From: Nonomuraea cavernae
GTDB taxonomy: Bacteria; Actinomycetota; Actinomycetes; Streptosporangiales; Streptosporangiaceae
Length of the DNA stretch: 64,000 bases
Direction: 5' to 3'
NCBI RefSeq assembly: GCF_014646355.1
Contig: NZ_BMNH01000019.1
Coordinates: 2,126 to 66,125 of the forward strand
Positions 1-7,908 of the stretch are shown piece by piece; position 1 is the first letter of the stretch; every line of letters starts with the position of its first letter. Under the pieces are notes generated by a model. That model was not told the DNA's origin and made no database searches. It saw only the letters and a program-made list of their open reading frames with translations. A program made the position numbers and the translations under genes.

Positions 1-1
1 G

Positions 2-973
2 CGTCCCGAGGGCGGTTACGGCGGTGATCGCGGTCCGCGTCGTGATGACGATCGGCGTTCGTCCCGTGACCGCGATGATCGCGCTCCTCGTCGTGAGGGC
101 GGGTACGGTGCGGATCGTGGTCCCCGTCGCGAGGGCGGGTACGGCGGTCCGCGTCGTGAGGGTGGATTCGGCGGTGACCGGGGTCCGCGTCGTGACAATG
201 ACCGGCGTTCGTTCCGTGACCGCGATGATCGTGCTCCTCGTCGTGAGGGCGGGTACGGCGGTGATCGTGGTCCGCGTCGTGATGACGACCGGGGATCCTT
301 CCGTAACCGTGACGACCGCAGCCCGCGCAGTGAGGGTGGGTACGGCGGTGATCGTGGTCCGCGTCGTGACGATGACCGGCGTTCGTTCGGTGAGCGTGAT
401 GATCGCGGTCCTCGTCGTGAGGGTGGTTACGGCGCGGATCGTGGCTCGCGCGGTGAAGGCGGTTACCGCGGTCCGCGACGCGAGGGCGGTTACAGCGGAG
501 ACCGTGGTTCGCGCGGGGACAGTGGCCCGCGTCGCGAGGGTGGGTACAGCGGCGATCGCGGCCCGCGCCGTGACGGCGGTTACGGTAGTGATCGCGGTCC
601 CCGTCGCGAGGGCGGTTACGGCGGAGACCGTGGTCCGCGTCGCGAAGGCGGGGACCGGGGCTCGCGCGGCGAGGGTGGGTACGGTGCCGCTCCGCGTCGC
701 GATGACGAGCGCCGTCCCTTCCGCGACCGCGATGATCGCGGACCTCGTCGTGATGATGATCGGCGTTCGTTCCGTGACCGTGACGACCGCGGCCCCCGTC
801 GCGAGGGCGCTGACCGGGGTCCGCGGCGTGAGGGCGGCTACGGGGATGACCGGGGTCCGCGGCGCGAAGGCGGCTACCGGGATGACCGGGCGCGACCTTT
901 CTCGCGTGATCGCCAGGAGCACCCCGAGGACGGCACCCGTGCCCGGTATGGCCGGAATGACCGCGAGGACAAC
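2..973 (+). repeat. Degenerate tandem repeat coding an RG/RDD-rich tract
   Basis: Imperfect repeats of roughly 36-72 bp, with cores reading RGPRREGGYGGD or DDRRSFRDRDD in frame 2. Shadow frames also look open because the units are in register and GC-rich. Only the frame continuous with 974-2269 has sensible composition. Confidence 0.85.
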
Positions 974-2269
974 ATGGGGCGTGAGAGCATGCCGGAGCTC
1001 GCGCCTGACATCACCGCCGACGAACTCGACAAGGAAGTACGTGACGAACTCCGTTCGCTGCCGACGGACCTTGCCGAGCTGGTGGGCAGGCACCTCGTCG
1101 CCGCGGAGCGCGCACTCGAAGAGGATGACACCGACAAGGCGCACGAGCACACCAAGGTGGCGCGAAGGTTCGCGGCCCGCATCGGTGTCGTCCGTGAGGC
1201 GGCGGGCATCGTCGCCTATCGCGCCGGCAACTTCGCCGAGGCGCTCAGTGACCTGCGCGCCGCCAGGCGGATGACCGGATCGGACGCGTACCTCCCGATC
1301 ATGGCCGACTGCGAGAGGGGCCTTGGCCGCCCCGAACGGGCCCTCGACCTGGTCCGGTCGCCTGAGGCTGAGCGTCTCGAACGGGCTGAGCGCATCGAGC
1401 TGTCCATCGTCGAGTCCGGTGCGCGCCGCGACCTCGGTCAGCACGACGCCTCCGTGATCATCTTGCAGCGCCTGCCCGAGCTACGTGATCCGCAGCCGAA
1501 GCCGTGGTCGGCGCGGCTGGCGTTCGCGTACGCCGACGCGCTGGCCGAAGCGGGCCACCCGGAGGCGGCGACTGACTGGTTCGCCAGGGCGATGGCCTTC
1601 GACGAAGACGGCGAGACCGACGCGGCGGAGCGCTACGCCGAGCTCACCGGCACTGTCATCGAGGACATCGAAGAGGACTTCGATGACGAGTTCGAGGCGG
1701 ACGAACAGGACGCGGAAGCCGTCCTGACCCTTGCCGAAGATCTGCCCGACAAGACGAAGAAGCCGGCGCCCGCTGACGGTGAAGCCGGAACGCGGGACAG
1801 CGCCGAGCCGGAGGGTGCCGCGGACGTGGCGCCATCGGACCTCGGCGGCAAGCAGGACGGCCCGGAGACGACCGAGCCCAAGGACGTCGCCGCGAAGTCG
1901 CCTGAAACGGAGGAGGTTCCGGAGTCACCGGTGATTGGTGACACGATGGACGCCACCGGGGCAGGCGACGTGAACGAAGCGGCGGAGGCGAAGGATCTCA
2001 CCTCGGCGGAATCCGGTGAAACAGAGGCCGTCTCCGAGTCCACATCGTCGGCTGGTGCGAAGGTTGTCCCCGAATCGGCTGACGGCGTCGACACCGGAGT
2101 GTCCGGTGACAGGGTGGACTCCGACGATGACGGGGAGGCCGCTGGTGAGACGGTTGTGGTGAAGGGCGATACGCCCGACATCAACCTGGCGTTCATCGAG
2201 CCGGACTTCGGCGACATCCTGGATGTGCCTGACGAACCAGCCAAGGAACATCCCAAGCACGACAACTGA
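2..2269 (+). CDS. 5'-truncated Arg/Gly-rich repeat protein with TPR-like region
   Basis: The frame is open from the left edge, so the true start lies outside the window and 755 codons are visible. Codons 1-324 form a low-complexity Arg/Gly/Asp tract built from units like RGPRREGGYGGD and DDRRSFRDRDD. The first in-frame ATG (974) sits in the middle of this uninterrupted frame, has no stop before it, and is probably internal. Residues about 335-550 look like tetratricopeptide helices (alternating Ala/Leu/Arg-rich segments). The last ~200 residues are acidic and Pro/Ser/Glu-rich, probably disordered. RG-rich tails often bind RNA or ribonucleoproteins, but that is inference. A 12-bp hairpin follows the stop. 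Function unknown; sure that it is coding, unsure of role. Confidence 0.85.
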   Translation, partial: RPEGGYGGDRGPRRDDDRRSSRDRDDRAPRREGGYGADRGPRREGGYGGPRREGGFGGDRGPRRDNDRRSFRDRDDRAPRREGGYGGDRGPRRDDDRGSFRNRDDRSPRSEGGYGGDRGPRRDDDRRSFGERDDRGPRREGGYGADRGSRGEGGYRGPRREGGYSGDRGSRGDSGPRREGGYSGDRGPRRDGGYGSDRGPRREGGYGGDRGPRREGGDRGSRGEGGYGAAPRRDDERRPFRDRDDRGPRRDDDRRSFRDRDDRGPRREGADRGPRREGGYGDDRGPRREGGYRDDRARPFSRDRQEHPEDGTRARYGRNDREDNMGRESMPELAPDITADELDKEVRDELRSLPTDLAELVGRHLVAAERALEEDDTDKAHEHTKVARRFAARIGVVREAAGIVAYRAGNFAEALSDLRAARRMTGSDAYLPIMADCERGLGRPERALDLVRSPEAERLERAERIELSIVESGARRDLGQHDASVIILQRLPELRDPQPKPWSARLAFAYADALAEAGHPEAATDWFARAMAFDEDGETDAAERYAELTGTVIEDIEEDFDDEFEADEQDAEAVLTLAEDLPDKTKKPAPADGEAGTRDSAEPEGAADVAPSDLGGKQDGPETTEPKDVAAKSPETEEVPESPVIGDTMDATGAGDVNEAAEAKDLTSAESGETEAVSESTSSAGAKVVPESADGVDTGVSGDRVDSDDDGEAAGETVVVKGDTPDINLAFIEPDFGDILDVPDEPAKEHPKHDN

Positions 2270-2286
2270 CGTCTTACGAGACGTTA

Positions 2287-2321
2287 CTGCGGCGGGTGGC
2301 CCCTGGGGTCACCCGCCGCAG
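2287..2321. terminator. Hairpin between convergent genes
   Basis: A perfect 12-bp inverted repeat (2287-2298 with 2310-2321, arm CTGCGGCGGGTG) lies between the convergent TPR-protein and MBL-hydrolase genes. No T-run follows, as is common for actinomycete terminators. It could act in both directions. Confidence 0.6.
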
Positions 2322-2333
2322 CAATCTGAGGTT

Positions 2334-3326
2334 CTACGGTGAGACGCGGTCGAGCCAGTGGATGATGCCGGCCACGTTGGACGCGGCGCCGCTGAGCAGT
2401 TCGAACTGTTCGGCCGTCTCGTCATCGGACTTCAGTGCGGTGTAGCGCTCCTTGGTGCGTTCTCTTACCATGGCGACGGCGTGGTCCAGATCCACGCCCT
2501 CCGCATGCGCCTGGCGGGTCAGATCGACCCAGATGCGGAGTTCCTCCGCAGAGCGTTCCAGTGTCTCCTGTACCGCGTCCACGGGCCCATAGTGGCTGAA
2601 CAGCAGCCGTTGCGGCCCAAGCGCCCCGAACAACGCGATCGAGTCGAGTGCCGTCCGCAGGTCGAAGTCCGGCGGCGGGGTGGCCGGACGCAGGTCGCCG
2701 GTCTGTGGCAGGTAGACCCCGGCCGCGTCGCCCACGTAGAGATCACCGGTGCCCGAATCGATCAGGCCGACGTGGTGCTTGGCGTGACCGGGAGAGTAGT
2801 GGCTGTTCAGTGTCCTGCCGTTGCCCAGGTCGATGGCGCCAGTGTCGCCCAGCGCCACGATCCGCTCGGCCTCGGTGGGGGACAATTCACCGAAAAGCGT
2901 GTCGAGCCGGTCGCCCCACACCATCCGGGCGCTGGCCATCAGTCGCGATGGGTCGGCCAGATGCCTGGCGCCCTTCTCATGCACGACGATCTGCGCGTTC
3001 GGGAAGAAACTCGCGATGTCCCCGACCCCTCCGGCGTGGTCGAGGTGGATGTGCGTGACGACGACCGTGGCCAGGTCCTGAGGTCCGACGCCAAGCGAGG
3101 CCAGCGCGTCGCGCACGATCGGGGCCGACGTCGAGGTGCCGGTCTCGACGAGACACGGCCGATCCCCCAGGATCAGATATCCAGCGGTGATGCCCGAATA
3201 CCCCGCCATTCTCGTGTCGATTTCATACACGTCTCCGCCTAGGGCGGTGATGTTGTCCACAGGCAGCTCCCGAGCGTCGGCCACTGTCCCCAGAACGGCG
3301 TTCGGCCGATCCGGCTCTCTGCTCAT
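2334..3326 (-). CDS. MBL-fold metallo-hydrolase
   Basis: 330 aa metallo-beta-lactamase-fold protein. The HxHxDH metal motif is in VVVTHIHLDHAGG (H92, H94, D96, H97), with further ligands in HYSPGHAKHHVG and YVGDAAG. Such enzymes hydrolyse thioesters, lactones or similar substrates with two metal ions; the substrate cannot be told from sequence. The C-terminal ~100 residues are a helical extension. It is divergent from the SSB-like gene, and the ~43-bp gap holds a short palindrome (GTGAG-C-CTCAC, 3335-3345) that could serve either promoter. Confidence 0.85.
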   Translation of the reverse strand: MSREPDRPNAVLGTVADARELPVDNITALGGDVYEIDTRMAGYSGITAGYLILGDRPCLVETGTSTSAPIVRDALASLGVGPQDLATVVVTHIHLDHAGGVGDIASFFPNAQIVVHEKGARHLADPSRLMASARMVWGDRLDTLFGELSPTEAERIVALGDTGAIDLGNGRTLNSHYSPGHAKHHVGLIDSGTGDLYVGDAAGVYLPQTGDLRPATPPPDFDLRTALDSIALFGALGPQRLLFSHYGPVDAVQETLERSAEELRIWVDLTRQAHAEGVDLDHAVAMVRERTKERYTALKSDDETAEQFELLSGAASNVAGIIHWLDRVSP

Positions 3327-3369
3327 CGTAGAGAGTGAGCCTCACCAGACCACAGACGGGAGGACGACA

Positions 3370-3771
3370 GTGGACCGCAACGAGGTCGTGCTGGTGGGGA
3401 GGCTGTCCATGGCAGCCGAGGACAAGACGCTGCCGAGCGGCGACACCCTGACGAAATGGCGCCTGGTCGTACGACGGCGCCGCCGTCACAAGCGAGGTGA
3501 GGCTCTGACGGACAGCATCCCGTGCGTGACCTTCGACCCCGAGACGGCCGCCTTCGTTCGCAGTCTCGATCTTCAGGACACCCTGGAGGTCATGGGCGCC
3601 TTTCGTTGCCGCATCTACGGCCCGGCCACCGCCAAGGTCTGGCGTTACGAGGTGGAGGTGTTCACTGCCAAGGCAGTAGAGGAGGCGACGTGCCCGGCTC
3701 CCGAGGTGACGTCCGTGGACCTCGTCACCCGGCCACCCCGTGCGGTGGCATCCCTCGCCCGAGCGGGCTGA
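3370..3771 (+). CDS. Single-stranded DNA-binding protein (short SSB paralogue)
   Basis: 133 aa OB-fold protein. The start (RNEVVLVGRLSMAAEDKTLPSG) and WRLVVRRRRR / TDSIPCVTFDPE segments match the SSB N-terminal domain. GTG 3370 is chosen because GGGAGG lies 6-7 nt upstream and the SSB fold begins there; frame extension further upstream has no family similarity. The acidic DDDIPF-type C-terminal tip of replicative SSB is absent; the protein ends in a Pro/Arg/Ala tail. It is therefore probably a secondary SSB (SsbB-like) rather than the replicative one. It is a lone gene, with a hairpin downstream. Confidence 0.8.
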   Translation: MDRNEVVLVGRLSMAAEDKTLPSGDTLTKWRLVVRRRRRHKRGEALTDSIPCVTFDPETAAFVRSLDLQDTLEVMGAFRCRIYGPATAKVWRYEVEVFTAKAVEEATCPAPEVTSVDLVTRPPRAVASLARAG

Positions 3772-3827
3772 ATTCCCCACTCCGCAGCGCCGTGGCCACG
3801 GTCCCGGGCGCCTGATTCACATGCGGC

Positions 3828-3853
3828 CCTCCTCAGGACGCCGCGTCCGGAGG
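3828..3853. terminator. Hairpin between convergent genes
   Basis: Nested inverted repeat: CCTCC 3828-3832 with GGAGG 3849-3853, and GGACG 3836-3840 with CGTCC 3844-3848. It lies between the SSB-like and DUF1015 genes, which converge. Plausible factor-independent terminator, without a T-run. Confidence 0.4.
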
Positions 3854-3910
3854 CTCGTGATCAGGTCCCTGTGAGGCCGGTGGCGCGGTTCCTGCGGATG
3901 AGCGGGGAGG

Positions 3911-5320
3911 TCAGTCGATGGCGAAGGTGCGCAGGACGAGGCCGGTGCGGGGCTTGGGGCCGAAGGAAGTGGACTTGCGGGGCACCCGTTCGCCGCTGGC
4001 GGCCACGGCCAGCACGTCCTCGACGGCGAGAGGCTTGAGGATCACGGCCGTGCCGCCCATGCTGACGGCCAGCCGGGCAGCGGCCTCCGCGTCGTGGTGC
4101 ACCACGCGTACGGCCTGTTCGTCATCCCGCATGCCCCACACCCGCGGCATGACGAACTCCGTCAGGATCGAGGTGTTCAGGGAGTTCCATCGGTCGGAGC
4201 GGTCGGCGGGCATCGCGAGGGCGAGCTGCACCGGGTCAGGATTGGTCAGTAGGTGGCAGCCGCCCTCGCCGGCGATCAGAAAGGCTGGTTCCGGGGCGGC
4301 GTCGAGCGCGGCCAGGCCCTCGGTGAGGGTCGGGTGGTCCTGTACGCGCCACGAACCCTTGGCCCTGGCGGCCGCCTCGTCCAGCGGCAGGCCAGGAACG
4401 ACCCGGTGGATGGCCTTCAGGTCGGGCGGGTACGCGGAGGAGTCGACGAGCAGCGCCAGCCCGAAGTCCCACGGGCCCAGCGCCCGCTCGTCGGCCGAGC
4501 CTGAGGCGCCGGGCGGCGACGAGGCGGCGACGTCCAGGGGGCTGGGTTGAGACGTCGCGCGCGCGGCGTGCTCCTGACGTTGGAGCATGCGATACGTCGC
4601 GTACCTGTGGTGACCATCGGCGATGAGGGCCTGGCGGCTGCGGAGGTCGGCGTTGACGGCGTCGATCTCCGCCTGGTCTGTGATCGCCCAGAGGCGGTGG
4701 TCGAGGCCGTCCTCTGTCCGGGCGCTCACCAGCGGCGCACGGTTCACGGCCACCTCGTCCACCAGGGTGGTGGCCGTGCTCTGGGCGCCGTCGTACAGGA
4801 GGAAGATCGGTTCCAGGTTGGCCTGGGTGGTGCTCATGAGCGCGAGACGGTCGGCGACCGGGCCGGGCAGCACGTCCTCATGAGGCAGGATGATGCGGCG
4901 CGCGGGGTCAGTGAGGGCCACGTCGCCGATGATCCCGCGTTGCAGCACGCCGGGGCCGCTCTGCTCGTACACGTAGAGCGCCGGGCGTTCGTCCGATGCC
5001 AGCACGCCGGAGTCGAGCCAGGCGCGCAACGTGTCCCGGGCCTCGACATACCTCTCTTCGAGGGGCTTGTCGGACCGGCTGGCGGGGGAAGGGTCAGAAG
5101 ACGCGCCACCGGACGTGGGCGGAAACGATGGCGACGCGCCGGGAAGGATGAGGCGGACGACATTGTTGGGATGTGCGTTGAGGAGTACGCGGACGTCGCC
5201 GTCGGAGATCAGATCGTAGGGCGGGGAGGTCACCCTGGCGGGCTCGTCGACAGTGAAACGGACGCCACGGAAGGGCCGCAGCACCAGTCCATCGGGTACC
5301 GGCAGTTCATGAATCCCCAT
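3911..5320 (-). CDS. DUF1015 family protein
   Basis: About 469 aa. The opening GLVLRPFRGVRFTVDEPARVTSPPYD and the central ADGHHRYATY motif are hallmarks of the DUF1015 family, whose members are conserved in bacteria but have no settled function. The frame is open up to 5428, but that would leave 2 nt to the divergent gene at 5431. ATG at 5320 has GGGAG 10 nt upstream; ATG 5329 is the alternative. A variable Ser/Pro-rich loop (SQPSPLDVAASSPPGASG) interrupts the middle. Function not predicted. Confidence 0.8.
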   Translation of the reverse strand: MGIHELPVPDGLVLRPFRGVRFTVDEPARVTSPPYDLISDGDVRVLLNAHPNNVVRLILPGASPSFPPTSGGASSDPSPASRSDKPLEERYVEARDTLRAWLDSGVLASDERPALYVYEQSGPGVLQRGIIGDVALTDPARRIILPHEDVLPGPVADRLALMSTTQANLEPIFLLYDGAQSTATTLVDEVAVNRAPLVSARTEDGLDHRLWAITDQAEIDAVNADLRSRQALIADGHHRYATYRMLQRQEHAARATSQPSPLDVAASSPPGASGSADERALGPWDFGLALLVDSSAYPPDLKAIHRVVPGLPLDEAAARAKGSWRVQDHPTLTEGLAALDAAPEPAFLIAGEGGCHLLTNPDPVQLALAMPADRSDRWNSLNTSILTEFVMPRVWGMRDDEQAVRVVHHDAEAAARLAVSMGGTAVILKPLAVEDVLAVAASGERVPRKSTSFGPKPRTGLVLRTFAID

Positions 5321-5430
5321 ACCGGGCATGCTCCCATAAAGATCCGAGTCTTCCGGAAATCCCCACACCTCAGCCGTTCCGAGATCGCGGTGTCCAGCGG
5401 ATCCGTCGTCTGCAGAAGGAGGCCTCACGC

Positions 5431-5853
5431 ATGGTCCAAGGACGAAACGTCCACGATGATTCCCCTGGAGCCCCGGAGGGGGACGTATACGAGTGGTATC
5501 AGCGGGGGGTGAAGCTGCTCCGCGAAGGTAGTCCCGCGGCTGCCGCGGCCCTGCTCGAGCGTGCCGCGACGGCCGAGCCCGACTCCCGTAGCATCCGTGA
5601 GGCTCTGGCCCGGGCGCAGTTCAACTCGCGGCAGTATTCCGACGCCGCCGCTAGCTTCCGCCAGATCGTGGACGCCAATCCGGCGGAGGACTACGCCTAT
5701 TTCGGGCTTGGCCTGGCGTTGTGGCGGACGGGCGATGTGGAGGGAGCCCAGGAGCCCCTCGCGATCGCCGTGGCCATGCGCCCGGACGAGCGCCACTACG
5801 TGTCCGCTTTGAAGAGCGTCCGCGCCACCTTGCGTGCCCGCCGCGAGATGTGA
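5431..5853 (+). CDS. Small tetratricopeptide-repeat protein
   Basis: 140 aa. It has a clear Shine-Dalgarno AAGGAGG about 9 nt before ATG 5431. Two to three TPR units are visible (YQRGVKLLREGSPAAAAALLERAATAEPDS, then FNSRQYSDAAASFRQIVDANPAEDYAYFGLGLALWRTGD), written here in parts because they are contiguous helices with A/G/Y spacing. Likely a protein-protein adaptor of unknown partner. It is divergent from the DUF1015 gene. Confidence 0.8.
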   Translation: MVQGRNVHDDSPGAPEGDVYEWYQRGVKLLREGSPAAAAALLERAATAEPDSRSIREALARAQFNSRQYSDAAASFRQIVDANPAEDYAYFGLGLALWRTGDVEGAQEPLAIAVAMRPDERHYVSALKSVRATLRARREM

Positions 5854-6032
5854 CCTGCGCTACCCAAGCTGAAGTCCGCTTCATGTGAGATGGCGGGCAG
5901 GAGCGCTGTACGGCTCGCCAAGGCCGTGGTGGATCTCGTACGCGCGTCTTCGGCGGCGAAATCGCCGAACGGTTCCGTCCATGCCGGGGTGAGATCGGGC
6001 TGTGCTGGGGTGAGATCGGGTGGTTCGGACAT
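5796..6032 (-). CDS. Possible small protein, 78 aa (doubtful)
   Basis: Open frame starting MSEPPDLTPAQPDLTPAW, with a good AGGAAGG site 6 nt before the ATG. It contains a short peptide repeat (PDLTPA twice). Against it: third-position GC looks lower than in the neighbours, it overlaps the 3' end of the convergent TPR gene by 58 nt, and no family is recognised. Reported because the ribosome site is convincing and the ~260-bp gap has no other gene. Confidence 0.3.
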   Translation of the reverse strand: MSEPPDLTPAQPDLTPAWTEPFGDFAAEDARTRSTTALASRTALLPAISHEADFSLGSAGHISRRARKVARTLFKADT

Positions 6033-6070
6033 GGTCGGCCTTCCTAGGGTGGGTAGGAGGTCCCCGACGC

Positions 6071-6092
6071 TAAGGTCTCACGCGACGTGAGA
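6071..6092 (+). promoter_or_regulatory. Candidate -10 element and palindrome before HAD gene
   Basis: TAAGGT (6071-6076, TANNNT type) runs directly into a perfect 7-bp inverted repeat TCTCACG-CGA-CGTGAGA (6076-6092), so the palindrome would cover the transcription start. Operator or 5'-end RNA hairpin; the -35 is unclear. Confidence 0.35.
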
Positions 6093-6113
6093 GCCGAACC
6101 GGAATGAGGCGCT

Positions 6114-7085
6114 GTGCTGATCGACGGTTATGACACCCTGCTGCTCGACCTCGACGGGGTCGTCTACCTGGGCGACCACGCGGTTCCCGGCGCGCCTGAG
6201 GCGCTGGAGGTGGCACGGGGCAGGGGTGTCCGCCTGGCGTACGTCACCAACAACGCCTCGCGCACCCCCGCGGCCATCGCCGGCCATCTGCGTAGGTTGG
6301 GCGTGCCGGCGACGGCCGACGACGTCGTAAGCTCCGCTCAGGCGGCCGCGCGGCTGGTCTCCGAACGGGTGCCGCCGGGGTCGAACGTGCTGGTCGTCGG
6401 TGGGTCCGGCCTGCGGCTGGCGGTGCGAGACAGGGGTCTTCGGCCGGTGACCACGGCGCTGGACGCGCCCGCCGCGGTGGTGCAGGGTTTCGCGCCGGGA
6501 CTCTCCTACGGGCTGTTGGCGGAGGGCGCGCTGGCGGTGCGGCAGGGAGCGCTGTTCGTCGCGTCCAACGGCGACCACACCATGCCCACCGGCCGCGGTG
6601 AGCTACCGGGCAACGGCTCGATGGTGCGGGTGATCGCCACGGCGACGGGCGTGGAGCCGTCGTACGCGGGCAAGCCCGATCCGCCGCTGCACCGGGAGTC
6701 GGTGATCCGCACCGGGGCCCGCCGGCCGCTGGTCGTGGGCGACCGGCTGGACACCGACATCGAGGGGGCGGTCAACGCGGGCGTGGACGGCTTGGTGGTG
6801 CTCACCGGAGTGGCGACACCGCTCGACCTGCTCACTGCCGGTCCCCGGCAGCGGCCGACGTACTTGTCGGAGGATCTGTCGGCGCTGCTCGAGCCCTACC
6901 CGGAAGTGCGGCACGGCGGTTGCGGCGGTTGGCGGGCCCGCTGGGTGGACGGCGTGCTGCGACTGGAGGGCGACGGGAGCCGGATCGACGGCCTGCGTGC
7001 CGCCTGTGACGCCGCGTGGGCGGCGGCGGGAGAGGGACGGGTGGAGGAGGACGCGGTCAAGCACGTGCTCGACCGCGTCGCGTGA
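6114..7085 (+). CDS. HAD-superfamily phosphatase (NagD/PGP-like)
   Basis: 323 aa. It opens with the HAD motif I LLLDLDGVVYLG (nucleophile D12, acid D14) and continues with TNNASRTP (motif II) and GDRLDTDIEGAVNAG (motif IV). It belongs to the class IIA NagD / phosphoglycolate-phosphatase type. The HAD gene before tlyA in mycobacteria (Rv1692, a glycerol-phosphate phosphatase) sits in the same position, so metabolite repair or lipid-head recycling is a fair guess. GTG start at 6114; there is no strong ribosome site. First gene of the conserved tlyA-nadK-recN neighbourhood. Confidence 0.85.
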   Translation: MLIDGYDTLLLDLDGVVYLGDHAVPGAPEALEVARGRGVRLAYVTNNASRTPAAIAGHLRRLGVPATADDVVSSAQAAARLVSERVPPGSNVLVVGGSGLRLAVRDRGLRPVTTALDAPAAVVQGFAPGLSYGLLAEGALAVRQGALFVASNGDHTMPTGRGELPGNGSMVRVIATATGVEPSYAGKPDPPLHRESVIRTGARRPLVVGDRLDTDIEGAVNAGVDGLVVLTGVATPLDLLTAGPRQRPTYLSEDLSALLEPYPEVRHGGCGGWRARWVDGVLRLEGDGSRIDGLRAACDAAWAAAGEGRVEEDAVKHVLDRVA

Positions 7086-7277
7086 CGGCGGCTCGGCTCG
7101 GGCGACGCGTTCAGCGGTCTGGCGGGCGAACTGCAAGGAGCCCGCGGCGCCGGCAGCCCACGGTGCCCGCATCCACGGCCGGCAGTGGCGCCGATGAGGA
7201 GACCCAGGTGTTCGCCCGTCGCCAAACAGTTGATGAAGTCACTGAATATCCGCGAGGCGACTCAGGTCAACGGGCCG

Positions 7278-7625
7278 TCAGATCAGACGACGCAGGCGCA
7301 GCAGGTCGCCGAAGCTCGCGTCGATCTTCACTTTGCCCCCGAGCAGCGCGCGGGCCAGGTCGAGCTCCCCGTTGACCATCGACACGAGATCGTCGCTGCC
7401 GATCGTCAGCCTGACGTCAGCGGATCTGCCGTCCGTGGGAGGTTCCTCAAGAAACGGGTCAAGTCCGTTGTGGTGCAGGCGGCCGTAGAACGTCACGGCA
7501 AGGTCGGGAATTCGGCAACTGACCGTGCGCTCGACCACGTGCCTGGCCCGGTCCTGCTCGTCGATCTCGTCGAACTGGGCGACGAGCTTGGCCAGTGCCG
7601 CCCGGCACTCCTCGACGCTTGCCAT
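7278..7625 (-). CDS. SCP2 sterol-binding-fold protein
   Basis: 115 aa from ATG 7625; an ATG 9 nt upstream is too close to the GAAAGG ribosome site. The protein (ASVEECRAALAKLVAQFDE ... VDLFLE-like core ... MVNGELDLARALLGGKVKI) matches the small actinobacterial SCP2-fold family that binds hydrophobic ligands. Ligand unknown. It sits antisense inside the HAD-tlyA neighbourhood and converges on the HAD gene. The ~190 bp between them hold no gene I can support. Confidence 0.75.
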   Translation of the reverse strand: MASVEECRAALAKLVAQFDEIDEQDRARHVVERTVSCRIPDLAVTFYGRLHHNGLDPFLEEPPTDGRSADVRLTIGSDDLVSMVNGELDLARALLGGKVKIDASFGDLLRLRRLI

Positions 7626-7737
7626 GGTGCCCATCCTTTCTGACCTCTAGGACGTAGCGTTCCACATCAATCGCGGCCGCCATGACCCTTCAACGTCTGA
7701 CACGCCTGCCAAGGTGCCGGGCGCTCCCGAGAGGCGT

Positions 7738-7743
7738 TACCGT
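7738..7743 (+). promoter_or_regulatory. -10 element for a leaderless transcript
   Basis: TACCGT (TANNNT) ends 6 nt before ATG 7750, and there is no Shine-Dalgarno. This spacing puts the transcription start at or next to the ATG. It would drive the 52-aa gene, tlyA, nadK and possibly recN. Confidence 0.45.
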
Positions 7744-7749
7744 CGTGTC

Positions 7750-7908
7750 ATGAGTGCGCTGCCGGAGGAGACCGGCGACGAGCGGGTCGACGCCGTGCTC
7801 GACGGCCTCGGTCGTCTGGCCGGGCTGCCGGTGAGCGACCATGTGGCGGTGTTCGAGGAGGCGTTCTCCGGGCTTGAGGCCGCCCTCGCCGACGTGGACG
7901 ACCAGTGA
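7750..7908 (+). CDS. Conserved 52-aa protein upstream of tlyA
   Basis: Starts MSALPEETGDERVDAVLDGL and ends in an acidic ALADVDDQ tail; predicted to be two helices. A small protein in the same place precedes tlyA in mycobacteria (Rv1693 position), which supports a real gene despite its size. Its stop overlaps the tlyA GTG by 4 nt (GTGA), so translation is probably coupled. Function unknown. Confidence 0.7.
   Translation: MSALPEETGDERVDAVLDGLGRLAGLPVSDHVAVFEEAFSGLEAALADVDDQ

Noticed and set aside
24..1274. Long Val/Arg/Ala-rich open frame on the plus strand
   Set aside because: Shadow of the RG-rich repeat; the frame continuous with 974-2269 gives sensible protein and the shadow does not.
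7086..7277. Possible gene between HAD phosphatase and SCP2 protein
   Set aside because: Only short frames without start context; treated as non-coding spacer.
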